Positions 1 through 9,072 of a stretch of DNA of 50,036 nt are shown in pieces. Numbering within the stretch: the stretch's first letter is position 1; each line of letters begins with the position of its first letter. The notes beneath the pieces are model-generated. The model saw nothing but the letters and a program-made list of their open reading frames with translations. It did not search any database and had not been told where the DNA came from. The stretch is from DASRFA01 sp035651755 (GTDB taxonomy: Bacteria > Desulfobacterota > Binatia > UBA12015), in assembly GCA_035651755.1 (NCBI GenBank), contig DASRFA010000030.1, forward strand, positions 1-50,036, given 5' to 3'. The position numbers and the translations under genes were made by a program.

Positions 1-129
1 ACGGCGGGGGCGGTGCGTGAGCGAGCACCGGCAGCGACGTTGGAGGAGGCGCCCTTCCTCAATCCATGAGAAAACAAAAGGGCGCCTCCGACAGGAGCGC
101 CGGGCTCGCTCACGCACCGCCCCCGCCGT
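1..129. repeat. Long inverted-repeat element, copy 1
   Basis: Bases 1-26 and 104-129 are perfect inverted arms of 26 bp. Inside them an 11-bp stem (GAGGCGCCCTT and its complement, about 46-90) encloses an AT-richer loop. The element recurs at 7569-7696 and, decayed, at 17401-17471. Compared with copy 2, the outer arms differ at three positions and each change is matched by a compensating change in the opposite arm, so pairing is conserved. It lies downstream of the minus-strand gdpD gene, so it may act as a terminator or REP/MITE-like element. It starts at the window edge and may extend further left. Confidence 0.85.
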
Positions 130-177
130 CCGCCGACGAACCCGCTCCGCCGCGACCACCGCAATCGAGCGCCGGGC

Positions 178-972
178 TCAGCGCAGGCCGAGGCGGCGGA
201 GGACTTCCATCGCGCGCGCCGGGTAGTCGGTCATGAGGCCGTCGACGCCGAGGGCCAGGAGACGTTCCATTTCGGCGGGCTCGTCGATCGTCCAGACGTG
301 AACCTCGAGGCCGAGCGCATGCGCCGCGGCGACCGACTCGGACGTCACGAGCTGGATGTCGCCGAAGGCGGGCGGGATCTGGAGGGCGATTCCGGGCGGC
401 CGGTAGCCCGCCACGCCGGGGCCCGAGAGGAGCCCGACGAGCTCGGCGACGTCCTCCGCCGAGTAGCTGGTCGCGACGTCCGGCGCCGCAGCGCGGATGC
501 GCGCCATGATCGCCGCGTCCTCGGCTGCGAGGACGACCTGCCGGCGCGCGTCGAAGCGGTCGAGCACGGCGAGCACCGCGTCCTCGATCGCGGGCTCGCG
601 TTGCTTGATCTCGATGTTGAGCGGAACCCCGGGGAACGCCTCGAGGAGGGACGCGAGGGTCGGGATGCGGACGGCGCGCCCGCGGAAGGGAAACTTCCCG
701 TCCGCATCGGCGAAGCGGTAGCCCGCATCCAGGCGCTCGACCGCAGACAGGCGGAGCGACCGCACCTCGCCGGTGCCGTCGGTCGTGCGATCGACGGTCG
801 GGTCGTGGAGAACGACGACCTCGCCGTCCGCGGTCGCGTGGACGTCGAGCTCGAAGCGCTCCGCTCCTGCCGCGAGCCCGAGCGAGAACGCCTCGAGGGT
901 GTTCTCGGGTGCGACGCCGGAGCCGCCGCGATGCGCGAAGAGCCGGGGACGCGGCCCGTCGAGGTAGTCCAA
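178..972 (-). CDS. Glycerophosphodiester phosphodiesterase family protein
   Basis: The product (264 aa) is expected to hydrolyse glycerophosphodiesters to an alcohol and glycerol 3-phosphate. The GDPD TIM-barrel signatures are present: HRGGSGVAPENT near residue 15, ELDVHATADGEVVVLHDPT near residues 41-59 with the metal and catalytic residues, and GVDGLMTDYP near the C-terminus. Length is normal for bacterial GDPDs. No signal peptide is visible, so it is probably cytoplasmic. The start is a TTG at 972, preceded by GAGCAGGGA, because the stop of the upstream ligase lies only 13 bases away and no ATG or GTG fits between. It is the last gene of the four-gene minus-strand set starting with an acyl carrier protein, which hints at phospholipid head-group or acyl recycling, but that link is inference. 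Confidence 0.9.
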   Translation of the reverse strand: MDYLDGPRPRLFAHRGGSGVAPENTLEAFSLGLAAGAERFELDVHATADGEVVVLHDPTVDRTTDGTGEVRSLRLSAVERLDAGYRFADADGKFPFRGRAVRIPTLASLLEAFPGVPLNIEIKQREPAIEDAVLAVLDRFDARRQVVLAAEDAAIMARIRAAAPDVATSYSAEDVAELVGLLSGPGVAGYRPPGIALQIPPAFGDIQLVTSESVAAAHALGLEVHVWTIDEPAEMERLLALGVDGLMTDYPARAMEVLRRLGLR

Positions 973-985
973 GCGGCGTCCCTGC

Positions 986-2533
986 TCACGCGTGCGCGGA
1001 GCGCGACGGCGTCGCGCGCCGGACCTTCCCGCTCGCCGTCACCGGCAGCGCCGCGACCAGGCGGAACTCGACCGGGACCTTGAAGCGCGCGAGCGCCGCG
1101 CGACAGTGCGCCGCGAGCGCGCTCTCGCGCGGCGGCCGCGTCGGGTCGGCCGCGACGACCTCGGCGACCGGCACCGACCCGACGCGCGGGTGCGGCCGCG
1201 CGCTCACCCGCGCCGCGCTCACACCCGGGTGCTCGAGCAGGACCGCCTCGATCTCCTCCGGGAAGCACTTCATGCCGGCGACGTTGATCACGCTGCGCGC
1301 GCGGCCGACGAGCCGCAGGTCGCCGTCGGCGTCGATCTCGGCGAGGTCGCCGGTCGCGAACCAGCCGTCCTGCAGGATCTCGTCGCGCGGTCGCCACGGC
1401 GCGAGGTACGCGTCCAGCATTCCGGGGCCGCGCACGAAGAGCTCGCCGACCGCGCCGGGCGCTGCCGGCGTTCCGGCCCCATCGCGCACCTCGATCGCGA
1501 AGTCGGGCAGCGCGCGCCCGACCGACTCCGGCTTGTCGTGCGCGCGCTCGAGGTTGATCGCTGGCAGGCCGACCTCGATGATCCCGAGCGCCTGCGAGAG
1601 CGGGCGCCCGAAGCGATCGGCGAACGCGCGCGCGGTCGCCGCCGGCAGCGAAGCGGTCGTCGAGATCGCGAGCCGGAGCGCGTCCCACGGGCGTCCGGAC
1701 GGCTCGCTCGCGAGGAGCGCGTGGTGGAACGGCGCCGCGTAGAGCACGGTCGCCTCGTGGCGGTGGGCCGCGCTCAGCATGTCCTCCGCGAGGTGAGATT
1801 CGACGAGCACGGTCGCCGCACCGGCGACGAGGTACAGCACGACCGACACCGCGAAGTGGTGCGCCATCGGCAGCACCCAGAGGATCCGGTCGCCGGGCGC
1901 GATCTCGAGCGCGCGGTTCGCGGCGTCGACGCGCCGCGCGAGCGCCGCGTGGCCGATGACGACGCCCTTGCTCGCGCCGGTCGTCCCCGAGCTGAGGCGG
2001 ATGAGCGCCGGGCGGACGCGCGCAAGCGCTTCCGCGTCGAACGCGGGACGCGACCGCCGGCGCCCGAGCGGATCGACCAGCGCCGAAGCGCTCCACCCAG
2101 GGAGATCGAGCGCGGCGGCGCGCACGGTGCGATCGACGCCCGCGAGGGTCGCGCCTTCGGCGACGACGATGGCGTCGAGGTCGACCGACTGCACGAGCGC
2201 GAGCCGCTCGGGCGCGGAGAGCTCGCTCGCGATCGGGACGACGCAGCCGCCGCCCCGCAGCACGCCGAGCGCGAGCGCGACGTGCGCGACGCCGTTCGGG
2301 CACGCGAGCCCGACGCGCGCCGGCCCGTCCCGGCCCGCCAGCGCGCCCGCCGCCGCGAGCGCGCCCGCCGAGCGCTCGACGAGATCCAGCAGCTCGGCGT
2401 ACGTGACGCGCTCCTCGCCGTCGACGAGGGCGACGCGATCGGCGTGGCGCGCATGGCGCGCGATGAGGTCCACGATGTCGTGCGAGCGCGCGCTCCGACG
2501 CTCGCGTGCGCCGGCGCGCGGACGCGGCGTCAT
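986..2533 (-). CDS. AMP-dependent acyl-CoA/acyl-ACP ligase (ANL superfamily)
   Basis: An adenylate-forming enzyme of 515 aa that should activate a carboxylic acid with ATP and pass it to CoA or a carrier protein. Visible motifs are the P-loop SSGTTGASKG at residues 181-190, the hinge region WFATGDLAEID...GRARSVINVAGMK, and the C-terminal catalytic lysine in LPVTASGKVRR. Length matches single-domain acyl ligases. The ATG at 2533 overlaps the stop of the FAD oxidoreductase gene (ATGA), suggesting coupled translation. Because a stand-alone acyl carrier protein is encoded two genes upstream, transfer of the acyl-adenylate to that ACP is a reasonable guess. Substrate cannot be read from the sequence; a fatty or aryl acid are both possible. 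Confidence 0.9.
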   Translation of the reverse strand: MTPRPRAGARERRSARSHDIVDLIARHARHADRVALVDGEERVTYAELLDLVERSAGALAAAGALAGRDGPARVGLACPNGVAHVALALGVLRGGGCVVPIASELSAPERLALVQSVDLDAIVVAEGATLAGVDRTVRAAALDLPGWSASALVDPLGRRRSRPAFDAEALARVRPALIRLSSGTTGASKGVVIGHAALARRVDAANRALEIAPGDRILWVLPMAHHFAVSVVLYLVAGAATVLVESHLAEDMLSAAHRHEATVLYAAPFHHALLASEPSGRPWDALRLAISTTASLPAATARAFADRFGRPLSQALGIIEVGLPAINLERAHDKPESVGRALPDFAIEVRDGAGTPAAPGAVGELFVRGPGMLDAYLAPWRPRDEILQDGWFATGDLAEIDADGDLRLVGRARSVINVAGMKCFPEEIEAVLLEHPGVSAARVSARPHPRVGSVPVAEVVAADPTRPPRESALAAHCRAALARFKVPVEFRLVAALPVTASGKVRRATPSRSAHA

Positions 2534-3903
2534 GCGCTCCGCTCCACTGCGGCCGGTGCGCGCGCGACCATGTGGCGCTCGCGGAGCTCGCGCACGCGCT
2601 CGGCGAGCGCGACCGCCAATGCGACTTCTGCATCCGTCACGCCGCTCGTCACGCCCGCGCTCGCGGCCTCTCGGTGCGCGCCGTCGGCGAGGGCGGCGGC
2701 CGCGAGGCCCGCGGCCTCGCCGGTCGCGAGGCAGGTCCCGATGACGCGGATGGATGCCTGCGCCTCGTGGCTCGCCGAGAGGCACCGTCCCGCGATCAGC
2801 AGGCGCGGCCGGCCGCGCGCGCGCAGCGCCCGGAGCGGGATCTCGCACGGGTCGTCGGTCGCGGGGAAGCGGAGCTTCGGCCCGATCGCGGTCTCGCGCA
2901 TCTCGATCGGCCACGTGGCGAGCGCGATCGCATCGGGGAAGCGGCGCGAGCGCTCGAGGTCGGCCGCCTCGAGGCGCACCTCGCCGACGACGCGGCGGCT
3001 CTCGCGGACCCCGGCGCGCGCCGGCAGCGCCGCGACGAAGGCGTGCCGGAAGCCGTCCGCCTCGCTCCGGAGGAACGCGGTCACGCGGTCCGCGAGGTCG
3101 CGGCCGTGCAGCTCGAGAGCCGTCAAGCAAGCGGGGTCGGTCGGGTCGTAGGCGGCGCCGGGCGGTCCGGCGAGATCGATCGTGACGAAGACCTCGCCCG
3201 GCGCGCCGATCGCGCGCAGCGACGTCCCGAGCGCGGCGCGGCCGAGCTCGCCCGCGCGCGCGGCGGCGGCGATCCGGTGCGCGATCCGAAGCCGCCGCTC
3301 GCCGTCGGCGGCGCCCGGCTCGACGCCTCCGAGCGCGAAGACGTAGGCCGGGCGCTGCAGGCGATCGGGCGCCTCCATCTCGCACGCGGCGCCCGCAAGC
3401 GCCGCGGCGACCCCGTCGCCCGACGCGTCGACGAGCACATCCGCTTCGATCGCCGCGCGCCGGCCGCGGCAGACGAGGTCGAGCCGGACGCCGGTCGCCG
3501 CGACGTCGGCGGCGATGACCTCGGTGTGCAGCCGGAGCTCGAGATCGCGCTCGGCGGCCGCGAGCCGGTCGGCAGCGATCGCGAGCGCGGCGGGGCGGTG
3601 CAGGAGAACGTCGACGCGGCCGATCCGCACGGGGCCGGTCGCGCCGCCGCCGGCCAGGAGGCTGGACGCGACCTCCGCCGGGAATCCGGGATGGGCCAGC
3701 TCCGCGCCGGGCGCCGCGCGCAGCCGGTAGAGGCCGCACACCGAGTGCACGAGCGCGGCGGTCGCCATTCCGCCGAGGGCGCCGTGGCGCTCGACGACGA
3801 CGGTGTGCGCGCCGGCGCGCGCCGCCGCGACCCCGGCCGCGAGCCCCGCGCTGCCGCCACCGACGACGACGACGTCCGCGCGCGCCGGCGCCGCCGGATT
3901 CAG
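2530..3903 (-). CDS. FAD-dependent oxidoreductase (FAD_oxidored type)
   Basis: A flavoprotein of about 457 aa with an N-terminal Rossmann FAD site (VVVVGGGSAGLAAG, residues 12-25) followed by ERHGALGGMA, and a C-terminal RLLIAGRCLSASHEAQASIRV segment typical of the FAD_oxidored/thi4-like group, where FAD is closed over by the last helix. The reaction is not determined. The start is odd: no ATG, GTG or TTG lies in frame near the N-terminus, and the best candidate is CTG at 3903-3901, which overlaps the ACP stop as CTGA. The coding pattern immediately after this point reads straight into the FAD fold, so translation is probably coupled to the ACP. The 3' end overlaps the ligase start by four bases. 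A genuine upstream start inside the ACP region would add an Arg/Pro-rich tail with no domain likeness. Confidence 0.8.
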   Translation of the reverse strand: MNPAAPARADVVVVGGGSAGLAAGVAAARAGAHTVVVERHGALGGMATAALVHSVCGLYRLRAAPGAELAHPGFPAEVASSLLAGGGATGPVRIGRVDVLLHRPAALAIAADRLAAAERDLELRLHTEVIAADVAATGVRLDLVCRGRRAAIEADVLVDASGDGVAAALAGAACEMEAPDRLQRPAYVFALGGVEPGAADGERRLRIAHRIAAAARAGELGRAALGTSLRAIGAPGEVFVTIDLAGPPGAAYDPTDPACLTALELHGRDLADRVTAFLRSEADGFRHAFVAALPARAGVRESRRVVGEVRLEAADLERSRRFPDAIALATWPIEMRETAIGPKLRFPATDDPCEIPLRALRARGRPRLLIAGRCLSASHEAQASIRVIGTCLATGEAAGLAAAALADGAHREAASAGVTSGVTDAEVALAVALAERVRELRERHMVARAPAAVERSA

Positions 3904-4184
3904 ACGCCGCCCCGCTCCTCGAGCCGGCGCGCGAGGAGACGCGCGAACGAGCGCACGGACTCGAGGTTCTCGGGCAGCAGGTCGCTCTCCGGCAGCCACA
4001 CCCCGTACTTCTCCTCGACCAGGAGAAGGAGCTGCATCACCGCCATCGAGTCGAGGCCCGCCTCGACGAGCCGGTCCGTCGGCCCGAACTCCGGGGGCAG
4101 GTCGAGGAGGCGCTCCCGCAGGAGGGTCAGGACCTGCCTCTCGAGCGATCGCAGGTCGACGCGCGGCTTCGGATTCGGGATCAC
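3900..4184 (-). CDS. Acyl carrier protein
   Basis: A 94-aa carrier protein with the phosphopantetheine site LVEAGLDSMAVMQL; Ser46 of the DSM motif is the expected attachment point. The following LLLVEEKYGVWLPESDL and the end helix match the four-helix ACP fold, with an extra N-terminal stretch before helix 1. I chose GTG 4184 as start: the longer frame from ATG 4289 has clearly lower third-position GC over its first 33 codons and would contain an extended -10 promoter element (4226-4234) inside it. The ATG 4289 start remains possible. It leads a four-gene overlapping minus-strand set (ACP, FAD oxidoreductase, acyl ligase, GDPD) and diverges from a diiron oxygenase, implying acyl-group activation and tailoring on this carrier. 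Confidence 0.85.
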   Translation of the reverse strand: MIPNPKPRVDLRSLERQVLTLLRERLLDLPPEFGPTDRLVEAGLDSMAVMQLLLLVEEKYGVWLPESDLLPENLESVRSFARLLARRLEERGGV

Positions 4185-4225
4185 GAGCGTTCGAACACCC
4201 AGGCCTTCGCCGGGGAGCGTGTTCG

Positions 4226-4234
4226 AGTGTACCA
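4226..4234 (-). promoter_or_regulatory. Possible extended -10 promoter for the ACP gene set
   Basis: On the minus strand the sequence reads TGGTACACT, an extended -10 (TGnTAnnnT). A weak TTGCCG lies 19 bases upstream. Transcription would start near 4219, leaving about 35 bases before GTG 4184. Sequence match only. Confidence 0.35.
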
Positions 4235-4366
4235 GAGCCAAGCGCTGAATCGGCAACGGTGCGAGGTGCTCGACCAGTTGACTGGTCATCGGACCCCGAC
4301 GAGTCTGGAACAGCACGGCCCACCGTGAGGCCGCTGAGCCCGCGTTCGTCCCGAGGGAGAGCCGAC

Positions 4367-5461
4367 ATGCCGACGACCCAGATCCAGATGCCGCTGCCGC
4401 CCGCGGGCCCGCTCGAGGAGGTCGCCGGGGGCGCGCCGACCGCGTTCAACTGGGAGTACCGCGTCGGCCGCGAAGGGCTGATGGCGCTCTACGAGAAGTC
4501 GAAGAGGCTCCAGTGGAACGCCGCGACCGACATCGACTGGTCGATCGACGTCGACCCCGAGAAGACGATGGCCGGCTTCACGGCCGACATCCTGAACTCG
4601 CTCACGAACCCGCCGATCCCGTTCGACGAGAAGCTCCTGGCCGACTTCAAGCGCCACCGGACGGCGTGGATGCTGTCGCAGTTCATGCACGGCGAGCAGG
4701 GCGCGCTCGTCGCGACCGCCGCGCTCGCGAGCGCCGTCCCGTGGATCGAGGCGAAGTTCTACGCCTCGCAGCAGGTGGCCGACGAGGCGCGCCACGTCGA
4801 GGTCTACCACCGCTACTTGACGACGAAGGTCGGGCTCGCCTACCCGGTGAACCCGCACCTGCAGGAGCTCCTGCGCCAGATCGTCGCCGACCCGCGCTGG
4901 GACATGATCTACCTCGGCATGCAGATCATGGTGGAAGGGCTCGCGCTCGCCGCGTTCGGCTTCATGAACATGATCGAGCCCGAGGAGAAGCTCATCCAGC
5001 AGATCACGAGCTACGTGATCCGCGACGAGGCGCGCCACGTCGGCTTCGGGGTGCTCTCCCTCGGCGACGTCTACGCCGACATGACGGCCTCGGAGCTGCG
5101 CGAGCGCGAGCAGTTCGTGGTCGAGGCATCGTACCTCATGCGCGATCGGCTGCTCATGGAGGAGGTGTGGGAGCGCCTCGGGCTCGACCGCGAGGCGTGG
5201 GTCGCCTGGTCGCTCGAGACGCCGTTCATGGCCGGGTTCCGCCAGCTCCTCTTCTCGAAGATCGTGCCGAACCTCCGGCGCCTCGGGCTCCTGACGCCGT
5301 ACGTCCGGGAGCACCTGGCGAAGATCGGGGTGCTCGAGTTCGAGGGCCTGCCGGACTCGACCGAGGACGAGGGCATCACGCCGCCGCCGGCGCTGCTCCA
5401 GTTCTTCGGGCAGATGATGGCGAAGGGCGTCCAGATCTCCGCGCCCGCAGCGATCGCTTGA
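4367..5461 (+). CDS. Ferritin-like diiron oxygenase
   Basis: A 364-aa four-helix-bundle protein with a complete carboxylate-bridged diiron site: Glu110 (HGEQGA), Glu140 and His143 (DEARHVEVYH), Glu190 (MVEGLAL), Glu221 and His224 (DEARHVGFG). This E...ExxH...E...ExxH pattern is shared by ribonucleotide reductase R2-like proteins, R2-like ligand-binding oxidases and AurF/CmlI-type N-oxygenases. No transmembrane segment is seen. Start ATG 4367 has GAGGGAGAG seven bases upstream. It is divergent from the ACP/ligase/FAD set, so an ACP- or CoA-bound acyl or amine substrate is plausible. The substrate and whether it oxygenates, desaturates or binds a ligand are not determined. Confidence 0.85.
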   Translation: MPTTQIQMPLPPAGPLEEVAGGAPTAFNWEYRVGREGLMALYEKSKRLQWNAATDIDWSIDVDPEKTMAGFTADILNSLTNPPIPFDEKLLADFKRHRTAWMLSQFMHGEQGALVATAALASAVPWIEAKFYASQQVADEARHVEVYHRYLTTKVGLAYPVNPHLQELLRQIVADPRWDMIYLGMQIMVEGLALAAFGFMNMIEPEEKLIQQITSYVIRDEARHVGFGVLSLGDVYADMTASELREREQFVVEASYLMRDRLLMEEVWERLGLDREAWVAWSLETPFMAGFRQLLFSKIVPNLRRLGLLTPYVREHLAKIGVLEFEGLPDSTEDEGITPPPALLQFFGQMMAKGVQISAPAAIA

Positions 5462-5476
5462 GGCGCGCGAGCGGTC

Positions 5477-6694
5477 TCACCAGCGATGGGCGCGCCACCA
5501 CCACGCGCCCCAGGCGTTGACCGCCACGCTGGCGATCACGAGCACCGGAAGCGGCCAGCGCCAGAGACCCGGGCGATCGTCGTTCCGGAGCGCGAGCGCG
5601 ACGATCAGGAAGGGCGTGAAGTCGAGCGTGTAGCGGCAGCCGAACTGGCGCCAGCCGTCCCAGAAGTAGCAGAGGTAGAGGAAGAGGACGGCCGCGCAGG
5701 CGGCGATCGCGAGCCTGCCGACGAGCGGCGCGTCCGGCGCTCGCGGGCTCCAGCCCGGGCGCGCGAGCAGGACGATCGCCGGCGTCGTCGCGAGGAGGCT
5801 GATGCCGTAGTCCGTCAAGACGAGGTACGGCGGCTCGCCGTGGATCTCCGGGATGCGGACGAAGTAGACGTAGAGGTTGCGCGCGATGTAGCGCCAGCTG
5901 AAGGACCCGTGCTCGGGCCGCAAGAGCGCCTGGTTCGCGAGCAGGTAGCCGTTGTTCGTCCACTCGCCGAAGCGCGCGTAGTTGTAGACTGCCATGAGGA
6001 TGCCGGTCGCGACGAGCGGCAGCGCGAAGCGCACGACCGTGCCCCAGCCGGGCCGGCGGCGCAGCGCGATGACGAGGAACACCGGGCAGCCGAGGAGCGC
6101 GGGCGAGCGGCTCGTGGCGGCGATCGCGGAGAAGAGTCCCAGGAGGAGCGGGTTCGCCGGACCTGCCGCCTCGATCCACGCGAGCGCGAGAGCTGCGACC
6201 GCGCACAGGTGCGCGAGCAGCCAGGTGTTGCCGTACTGCGCGGCGAACAGGTGAACCGTGCCGAACGCGAAGAGGACGGTGCACCAGTTCGCGGTCCGGC
6301 GGCCGACGCCGAGCGCGCCGAGCGCGACGCGCATGAACGCGACGTTCAGCGCCCCGAGCGCGATCGAGACGCGCGCGATGTTGACCTCGAGCCCGCGCAG
6401 GGCCGCGAGCGGCATGAGGAGGATCGCGGGGAAGGGGTCGAAGTAGACGTACGGCTTGCCGTTCGCATATGCGAATTCGGTGAGCCAACTCGGGGGATTC
6501 GCGATGTGGAGGCGCCCGTCGAGGAACGCGACCGCGAGGTGGAGGTGGTAGTCGAAGAACATGAACTCGCCGTTGTTGGCGAGCCAGTAGCCGGCGAGCG
6601 CGACGAGGCCGAGCGCGAGGGCGTCGATCCGCGTCCACGCGGGCGTCGCGACCGCGCCGCCGAGCGCGCGCCAGCGCGCGCCCGCGTCAGTCAT
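5477..6694 (-). CDS. Polytopic membrane protein, GT-C glycosyltransferase-like
   Basis: About 405 aa with roughly 9-11 hydrophobic segments, and a first large extracytoplasmic loop containing FDYHLHLAVAFLDGRL and YVYFDPFPAIL. This layout (TM1, an acidic loop, then many helices) resembles GT-C/GT39-type lipid-linked sugar transferases, but I do not recognise a specific family. Arg- and Asp-containing motifs such as WRQFGCRYTLDFTPFL near the C-terminus are typical of these proteins. ATG 6694 is used; an in-frame GTG at 6715 would add seven residues. The neighbour on the other strand, 41 bases away, is a GT2 glycosyltransferase of the dolichol-phosphate-mannose-synthase kind, which would supply the lipid-linked sugar donor. 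The stop is 15 bases from the convergent diiron oxygenase stop. Confidence 0.75.
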   Translation of the reverse strand: MTDAGARWRALGGAVATPAWTRIDALALGLVALAGYWLANNGEFMFFDYHLHLAVAFLDGRLHIANPPSWLTEFAYANGKPYVYFDPFPAILLMPLAALRGLEVNIARVSIALGALNVAFMRVALGALGVGRRTANWCTVLFAFGTVHLFAAQYGNTWLLAHLCAVAALALAWIEAAGPANPLLLGLFSAIAATSRSPALLGCPVFLVIALRRRPGWGTVVRFALPLVATGILMAVYNYARFGEWTNNGYLLANQALLRPEHGSFSWRYIARNLYVYFVRIPEIHGEPPYLVLTDYGISLLATTPAIVLLARPGWSPRAPDAPLVGRLAIAACAAVLFLYLCYFWDGWRQFGCRYTLDFTPFLIVALALRNDDRPGLWRWPLPVLVIASVAVNAWGAWWWRAHRW

Positions 6695-6735
6695 CGCGCC
6701 GGGCGCTCGCAGCACGCCTTTGCGGCGGCATCCCG

Positions 6736-7443
6736 ATGAGCGCGCGCCTTCCCAGCCTCTCCGCGTCGTTCCCCGCGCACAACGAGGAGGCGAATGTCGA
6801 GCCGATGATCAAAGACCTGCTCGGCGCTTTACCGGATGTCGCCGAGAGGTTCGAGGTGATCGCGGTGGACGACGGGTCGCGCGACCGGACTTTCGAGCGG
6901 GCGTCGGCGATCGCCGCGCGGGACCCGCGGGTGCGCGTCGTGCGCCACGAGGTGAACCGCGGCTACGGCGCGGCCGTCTGGACGGGGCTCACGGCCGGCG
7001 AGATGCAGTTCGCGTTCTTCACCGACGGCGACCGTCAGTTCGACGTCCACCAGATCGCCGACCTGATCCCGCCGCTCGAGGACGCGGACGTCGTCGTCGG
7101 CTATCGCGTCGACCGCCAGGACAACGCCATCCGGATCGCGAACGCGCACGCCTGGAACTGGCTCATCCGACGCCTCCTCCGCGTCCCGGTCCGCGACGTC
7201 GACTGCGCCTTCAAGCTCTTCCGGCGAAGCGCGCTCACCGGCCTCACGATCGAGGCCGGCGGCGCCATGTTCTCCGCCGAGCTCCTCGCCCGCCTGGTCG
7301 CCCGCGGCGCCCGCATCGCCGAAGTCCCGGTGCGCCACCTCCCGCGCGAGCACGGCAAGTCGACCGGCGGGAACCCACGCGTCATCGCCCGCGCCTTCTA
7401 CGAGCTCTTCAAGCTCGCCCGAAAGCTCCGCCGCGGCGAGTGA
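6736..7443 (+). CDS. GT2-family glycosyltransferase (DPM1-like)
   Basis: A 235-aa soluble GT-A enzyme. Motifs in order: FPAHNEEANVEPMI (nucleotide-sugar site, residues 12-25), VIAVDDGSRDRT (residues 41-52), NRGYGAAVWTGL, and the metal-binding FFTDGDRQFD. It ends after the catalytic domain with a basic tail (KLARKLRRGE) and lacks the membrane anchor or GtrA domain of longer relatives. It likely transfers a sugar from a nucleotide donor to polyprenyl phosphate or a similar acceptor. The divergent polytopic membrane protein 41 bases away is a natural partner. Downstream lies the convergent-intergenic copy of the long inverted repeat. Confidence 0.9.
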   Translation: MSARLPSLSASFPAHNEEANVEPMIKDLLGALPDVAERFEVIAVDDGSRDRTFERASAIAARDPRVRVVRHEVNRGYGAAVWTGLTAGEMQFAFFTDGDRQFDVHQIADLIPPLEDADVVVGYRVDRQDNAIRIANAHAWNWLIRRLLRVPVRDVDCAFKLFRRSALTGLTIEAGGAMFSAELLARLVARGARIAEVPVRHLPREHGKSTGGNPRVIARAFYELFKLARKLRRGE

Positions 7444-7568
7444 GAGCCGCGTTCGCCCGCGGGTTCGCGACGACGATGTGCTGCCGCAGCGACGCGCGGC
7501 GAGCCGCGCGAGCGGCCACGGGCAGATCCGCGCGACTGGACGGCGCGTTCGAACGGCACTTCGTCCAC

Positions 7569-7696
7569 GCGGCGGGAGCGGCGCGTGAGCGAGCACCGGC
7601 GGCGACGTTGGAGGAGGCGCCCTTCCTTGGCCATGAGACAACAAGAGGGCGCCTCCGACAGGAGCGCCGGGCTCGCTCACGCGCCGCTCCCGCCGC
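7569..7696. repeat. Long inverted-repeat element, copy 2
   Basis: Arms 7569-7594 and 7671-7696 are perfectly complementary over 26 bp. The interior is nearly identical to copy 1 (bases 1-129) except for the loop. It sits between the convergent ends of the glycosyltransferase gene and the sigma-54 regulator gene, a usual site for a bidirectional terminator or a REP/BIME-like element. Confidence 0.88.
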
Positions 7697-7728
7697 GCTC
7701 CACGTAAAGCGGGCTGCGCCGCCGTCGC

Positions 7729-9060
<1,332 letters not shown>

Positions 9061-9072
9061 GCTCGAGCCCCG

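Noticed and set aside
17..226. A 69-codon frame reading through inverted-repeat copy 1
   Set aside because: The same Arg-rich reading appears in the other copies only because the repeat is conserved; there is no ribosome-binding site and the arms covary as structure, not as codons.
4184..4289. Longer ACP start at ATG 4289
   Set aside because: Third-position GC drops in this stretch and an extended -10 promoter would fall inside; kept only as an alternative.
5486..6739. A long plus-strand frame opposite the membrane protein gene
   Set aside because: Shadow frame; charged, no signal or domain, while the minus-strand product has ordered transmembrane segments.
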